From contig JAGGXI010000025.1 in assembly GCA_021163155.1 (NCBI GenBank), positions 1 to 15,904 of the forward strand: 15,904 nt of DNA, read 5' to 3'. Positions 13,695-15,904 of this stretch are shown piece after piece. Under the pieces are notes generated by a model. That model did not search any database, was not told the origin of the DNA, and was given only the letters and a program-made list of their open reading frames with translations. The DNA comes from Candidatus Aerophobota bacterium. Its GTDB lineage: Bacteria > Aerophobota > Aerophobia > Aerophobales > JAGGXI01. Positions within the stretch are counted from its first letter, which is position 1, and each line of letters starts with the position of its first letter. A program made the position numbers and the translations under genes.

Positions 13695-14765
13695 ATGAGT
13701 GAAAAGATATTAGTCAAAGGGAATGAGGCCTTTGGCGAAGCTGCAATAAGAGCAGGTTGTCGATATTATTTTGGTTATCCGATAACACCACAAAATGAAT
13801 TGATCGAATATATGTCAAGAAGATTACCTGAAGTTGGGGGCAAGTTTTTACAGGCTGAGAGTGAAGTATCAGTGGTTAACATGCTCTATGGTGCTTCCTG
13901 CATGGGAGTGCGTGTTATGACATCCACATCATCTCCGGGTTTCAGTTTAATGCAAGAGGGTGTTTCATACATAGCTGGTGCAGAATTACCAGCTGTCTTT
14001 ATAAACGTTGTTAGAGGTGGGCCTGGACTTGGAGATATACAACCTGCTCAGGGTGATTACCTTCAGGCCACAAAAGGTGGGGGTCACGGCGATTACAGGT
14101 TAATCGTCTTAGGACCATCCACGATTCAGGAAGCAATAAAATTGGTAATTCTTGCATTTGATCTGGCAGATAAATACAGAACACCGGTTGAAATATTGGC
14201 TGATGGTATGATAGGTCAAATGATGGAGCCCGTTGAGCTCCCCGAGATGAGACCACTCGATGCACTTCCTAAAAAGCCATGGGCTTTGACTGGAGCAAAA
14301 GGAAGAAAACCAAACAAGATTACCTCTTTTGATTTAGACCCATACAATCTGGAAAAGATGAATTTGAGATATCAAGCAACGCGAGAGAAAATAATTACTA
14401 ATGAACAAAGATGTGAAGAGGTAAACATAGAAGGAGCAGATATATTAGTAGTTGCTTATGGAACAGTTGGAAGGATTATGAAGACAGTTATAGAGTTGGC
14501 GGAAGAGAAATCTATGAAAGTCGGTTTATTTAGACCAATAACGCTTTGGCCATTTCCGTATAAGCAACTTGAAGAAATATCGAAAAAAGTAAGCACTGTC
14601 TTGACCGTGGAGTTAAGTGGAGGACAGATGCTGGAAGATGTGAAATTGGCAGTTAAAGATAATGCCAATACACCTTTTTATGGTAGGATGGGTGGCGTTA
14701 TTCCAACACCGGAAGAGATCTTAGGACAGATAGAAAAGTTAGTTAAAAAAAGGAGGGAGGTATGA
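13695..14765 (+). CDS. vorB: 2-oxoacid:ferredoxin oxidoreductase alpha subunit (VorB-like, 2-oxoisovalerate)
   Basis: Pyrimidine-binding (PP) and transketolase C-terminal subunit of the complex that converts 2-oxoacids and CoA to acyl-CoA, CO2 and reduced ferredoxin. The 356-aa length fits the VorB/KorA type. Visible are YYFGYPITPQNELIEY (24-39), FLQAESEVSVVNMLYGAS with the conserved Glu residues, the TSTSSPGFSLMQEGVSYIAG segment and RGGPGLGDIQPAQGDY. A C-terminal domain with ADILVVAYGTVGR and LFRPITLWPFP follows. The gene neighbours (Ptb, butyrate kinases) favour branched-chain 2-oxoacids, and the NELIEY context resembles 3-methyl-2-oxobutanoate dehydrogenases. KorA (2-oxoglutarate) is the alternative. 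GGAGG upstream; its stop overlaps the beta start. Confidence 0.85.
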   Translation: MSEKILVKGNEAFGEAAIRAGCRYYFGYPITPQNELIEYMSRRLPEVGGKFLQAESEVSVVNMLYGASCMGVRVMTSTSSPGFSLMQEGVSYIAGAELPAVFINVVRGGPGLGDIQPAQGDYLQATKGGGHGDYRLIVLGPSTIQEAIKLVILAFDLADKYRTPVEILADGMIGQMMEPVELPEMRPLDALPKKPWALTGAKGRKPNKITSFDLDPYNLEKMNLRYQATREKIITNEQRCEEVNIEGADILVVAYGTVGRIMKTVIELAEEKSMKVGLFRPITLWPFPYKQLEEISKKVSTVLTVELSGGQMLEDVKLAVKDNANTPFYGRMGGVIPTPEEILGQIEKLVKKRREV

Positions 14766-15517
14766 GGGCAAAGGTAGTGATGAAGAGACCAGAATCTCTC
14801 TCGAAGATGGACTTCACCTATTGTCCAGGATGCCATCATGGTATAGTACACAGGCTAATTGCAGAGATAATAGACGAATTGGGGATTCGTGAAAAAACTA
14901 TTATGGTTGCACCTGTTGGATGTGCTGTCTTTGCTTATAACTTTTTTGATATTGATGGAACGGTAGCATCTCATGGAAGGGCTCCGGCAGTTGCAACAGG
15001 AATGAAACGTGCAAAGCCCAATAGGATAATATTCACTTATCAGGGAGATGGTGATCTTGCTGCTATAGGTACTACTGAAATAGTTCATGCTGCAAATAGG
15101 GGAGAGAATATAACAGTAGTATTCATAAACAATGCTATATATGGAATGACTGGTGGTCAAATGGCTCCAACAACACTTATAGGGCAAAGGACCACAACAA
15201 CAACTAATGGTAGAGACCCAAAGACAGCTGGTTATCCTATACGAGTTTGCGAAATGCTATCCCAACTGGAAGGCTCAGTATATATAGAAAGGGTTGCAGT
15301 GGATACGCCTCAACATGTAATGAAAACAAAGAAGGCAATAAAGAAGGCGTTTAAGAATCAGATAGATGGACTTGGCTTTTCACTTGTAGAAGTTCTATCA
15401 ACCTGTCCTACCAATTGGGGTCTGCCTCCAGCGGAAGCCATAAAATGGTTGCAAGAGAATATGATGGAGTTCTACCCTTTAGGTGTCTATAAAGATAAGA
15501 CCAAAAAGCAGGATTAA
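14762..15517 (+). CDS. vorA: 2-oxoacid:ferredoxin oxidoreductase beta subunit (TPP-binding, VorA-like)
   Basis: Thiamine pyrophosphate-binding subunit of 251 aa. Mg/TPP contacts are the GDGD motif (95-98) and INNAIYGMTGG (122-132). The cysteines Cys21, Cys24, Cys54 and Cys215 match the four ligands of the proximal [4Fe-4S] cluster in this family (Cys12, 15, 46 and 197 in the Sulfolobus enzyme). An ATGA overlap couples it to alpha. The C-terminal TKKQD is encoded by DNA matching the downstream repeat, so the original end may have been replaced. No gamma subunit gene follows. An OFOR can consist of two chains plus ferredoxin, or the gamma chain may lie elsewhere. Confidence 0.88.
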   Translation: MRAKVVMKRPESLSKMDFTYCPGCHHGIVHRLIAEIIDELGIREKTIMVAPVGCAVFAYNFFDIDGTVASHGRAPAVATGMKRAKPNRIIFTYQGDGDLAAIGTTEIVHAANRGENITVVFINNAIYGMTGGQMAPTTLIGQRTTTTTNGRDPKTAGYPIRVCEMLSQLEGSVYIERVAVDTPQHVMKTKKAIKKAFKNQIDGLGFSLVEVLSTCPTNWGLPPAEAIKWLQENMMEFYPLGVYKDKTKKQD

Positions 15518-15518
15518 A

Positions 15519-15656
15519 GGGAAAAGGCAGGACTAAAAAGGCAGGATTAAAGGATTAGAGGATTAAAGGATTAGAGGGAAAACCAAGAAAAAGGCAAGAT
15601 TAGAGGAAAAACAAAACAGTGAGAAGTAAACTGGTAGCCGCAGGCTTTAGCCTGCG
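15519..15656 (+). repeat. Interspersed repeat, copy A
   Basis: Begins GGGAAAAGGCAGGACTAAAA, then four 8-nt units alternating GGATTAAA and GGATTAGA (15544-15575). A diverged stretch follows, then a 58-nt block (15599-15656) that is identical in copy B. It ends with the perfect palindrome CGCAGGCTTTAGCCTGCG (15639-15656). No T-run follows the palindrome, so it is not a standard terminator, although it could still serve as an mRNA 3' end structure. Confidence 0.9.
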
Positions 15657-15667
15657 TAAAAGCAGGA

Positions 15668-15768
15668 GGGAAAAGGCAGGACTAAAAAGGCAGGATTAGA
15701 GGATTAGAGGATTAGAGGAAAAACAAAACAGTGAGAAGTAAACTGGTAGCCGCAGGCTTTAGCCTGCG
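15668..15768 (+). repeat. Interspersed repeat, copy B
   Basis: Same order as copy A: GGGAAAAGGCAGGACTAAAA, three exact GGATTAGA units (15693-15716), then the 58-nt block 15711-15768 identical to 15599-15656, ending in the 18-nt palindrome (15751-15768). The offset between identical blocks is 112 nt. The inverted copy at the left edge of the window matches this version in having three tandem units. Confidence 0.9.
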
Positions 15769-15786
15769 AAGAAGTGGGATGTGAGA

Positions 15787-15821
15787 GGAAAAGGCAGGAC
15801 TAAAAAGGCAGGATTAGAGGG
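15787..15821 (+). repeat. Interspersed repeat, partial copy C
   Basis: Matches only the head of the repeat (GGAAAAGGCAGGACTAAAAA to GGATTAGAGGG), with a single 8-nt unit. The palindromic tail is missing and unrelated AT-rich sequence follows. Confidence 0.8.
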
Positions 15822-15904
15822 AGTAAAGTACGTTTTCAGGCTGTGTAAATAATATTGTGATTGAGATTCTCAAATCAATAATTTTCTATAATGACTAAAA
15901 CGAA
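15822..15904 (+). promoter_or_regulatory. AT-rich tail with possible promoter and small palindrome
   Basis: A perfect -10 box TATAAT occurs at 15887-15892. The only nearby -35 candidate, TTGAGA (15861-15866), is 20 nt away, longer than ideal, and it is part of the palindrome TTGAGATTCTCAA (15861-15873). This could be a regulated promoter for a gene beyond the window. No coding sequence is seen in this stretch. Confidence 0.3.

Noticed and set aside
1224-15187. Minus-strand ORFs of 60 to 121 codons opposite the listed genes
   Set aside because: All lie antisense to confidently identified genes, show no family motifs and have low-complexity or unlikely composition.
15639-15656. Rho-independent terminator at the 18-nt palindrome
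   Set aside because: The GC-rich stem is followed by TAAAAGC or AAGAAG on the + strand and by no T-run on the - strand; it is part of the repeat.
15519-15821. CRISPR array
   Set aside because: Only two full units, no regular spacers of constant length, no cas genes, and unit heads with short tandem 8-mers.

Overview
The window reads as an AT-rich (low-GC) bacterial chromosome segment from an anaerobe. Every supported gene is on the + strand, tightly packed, with Gram-positive-like ribosome binding sites (AGGAGG types) and ATG or TTG starts. The ferredoxin-dependent 2-oxoacid oxidoreductase together with butyrate kinases points to fermentative or peptide-degrading metabolism. No lineage marker is present. 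An uncultured low-GC anaerobe (Atribacterota, Thermotogota-like or clostridial) fits, but this is only inference.

Region 1 (1-153): an inverted, truncated copy of an interspersed palindromic repeat, then a very good sigma-70-type promoter (TTGACA, 17 nt, extended -10 TATATT). A 26-nt near-perfect palindrome overlaps the expected transcription start and looks like an operator.

Region 2 (160-7619): a histidine operon, hisZ-hisG-hisD-(HAD phosphatase)-hisB-[hisH remnant]-hisA-hisF-hisIE, closed by a TrpR-like (YerC/YecD) DNA-binding protein overlapping hisIE. Most of hisH is gone. Its first 13 codons survive with ATG changed to ACG, and its last codons survive out of frame directly before hisA. 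hisC is absent. A HAD-family hydrolase sits between hisD and hisB and is the obvious local candidate for histidinol-phosphate phosphatase. The TrpR-like protein and the promoter palindrome together suggest local feedback control of the operon.

Region 3 (7620-9504): a spacer with hairpins and a REP-like fragment, then dnaX (unusually short C-terminal part) and the ybaB/ebfC nucleoid-protein gene. The usual next gene, recR, is missing.

Region 4 (9505-15517): a catabolic module, butyrate kinase 1 - phosphate butyryltransferase - butyrate kinase 2 - P-loop ATPase - 2x[4Fe-4S] ferredoxin - 2-oxoacid:ferredoxin oxidoreductase alpha - beta. The expected pathway is 2-oxoisovalerate (from valine) to isobutyryl-CoA plus reduced ferredoxin, then isobutyryl-phosphate, then isobutyrate plus ATP. 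No gamma subunit follows beta inside the window.

Region 5 (15518-15904): two and a half direct copies of the same repeat family found inverted at the left edge, including an 8-nt tandem motif (GGATTAGA) and an 18-nt palindrome, followed by a short AT-rich tail with a possible promoter. The last codons of the beta-subunit gene themselves match the repeat.

The most notable observations are the hisH deletion scar, the paired promoter operator and operon-encoded TrpR-like regulator, and the inverted repeats that bracket the whole block.
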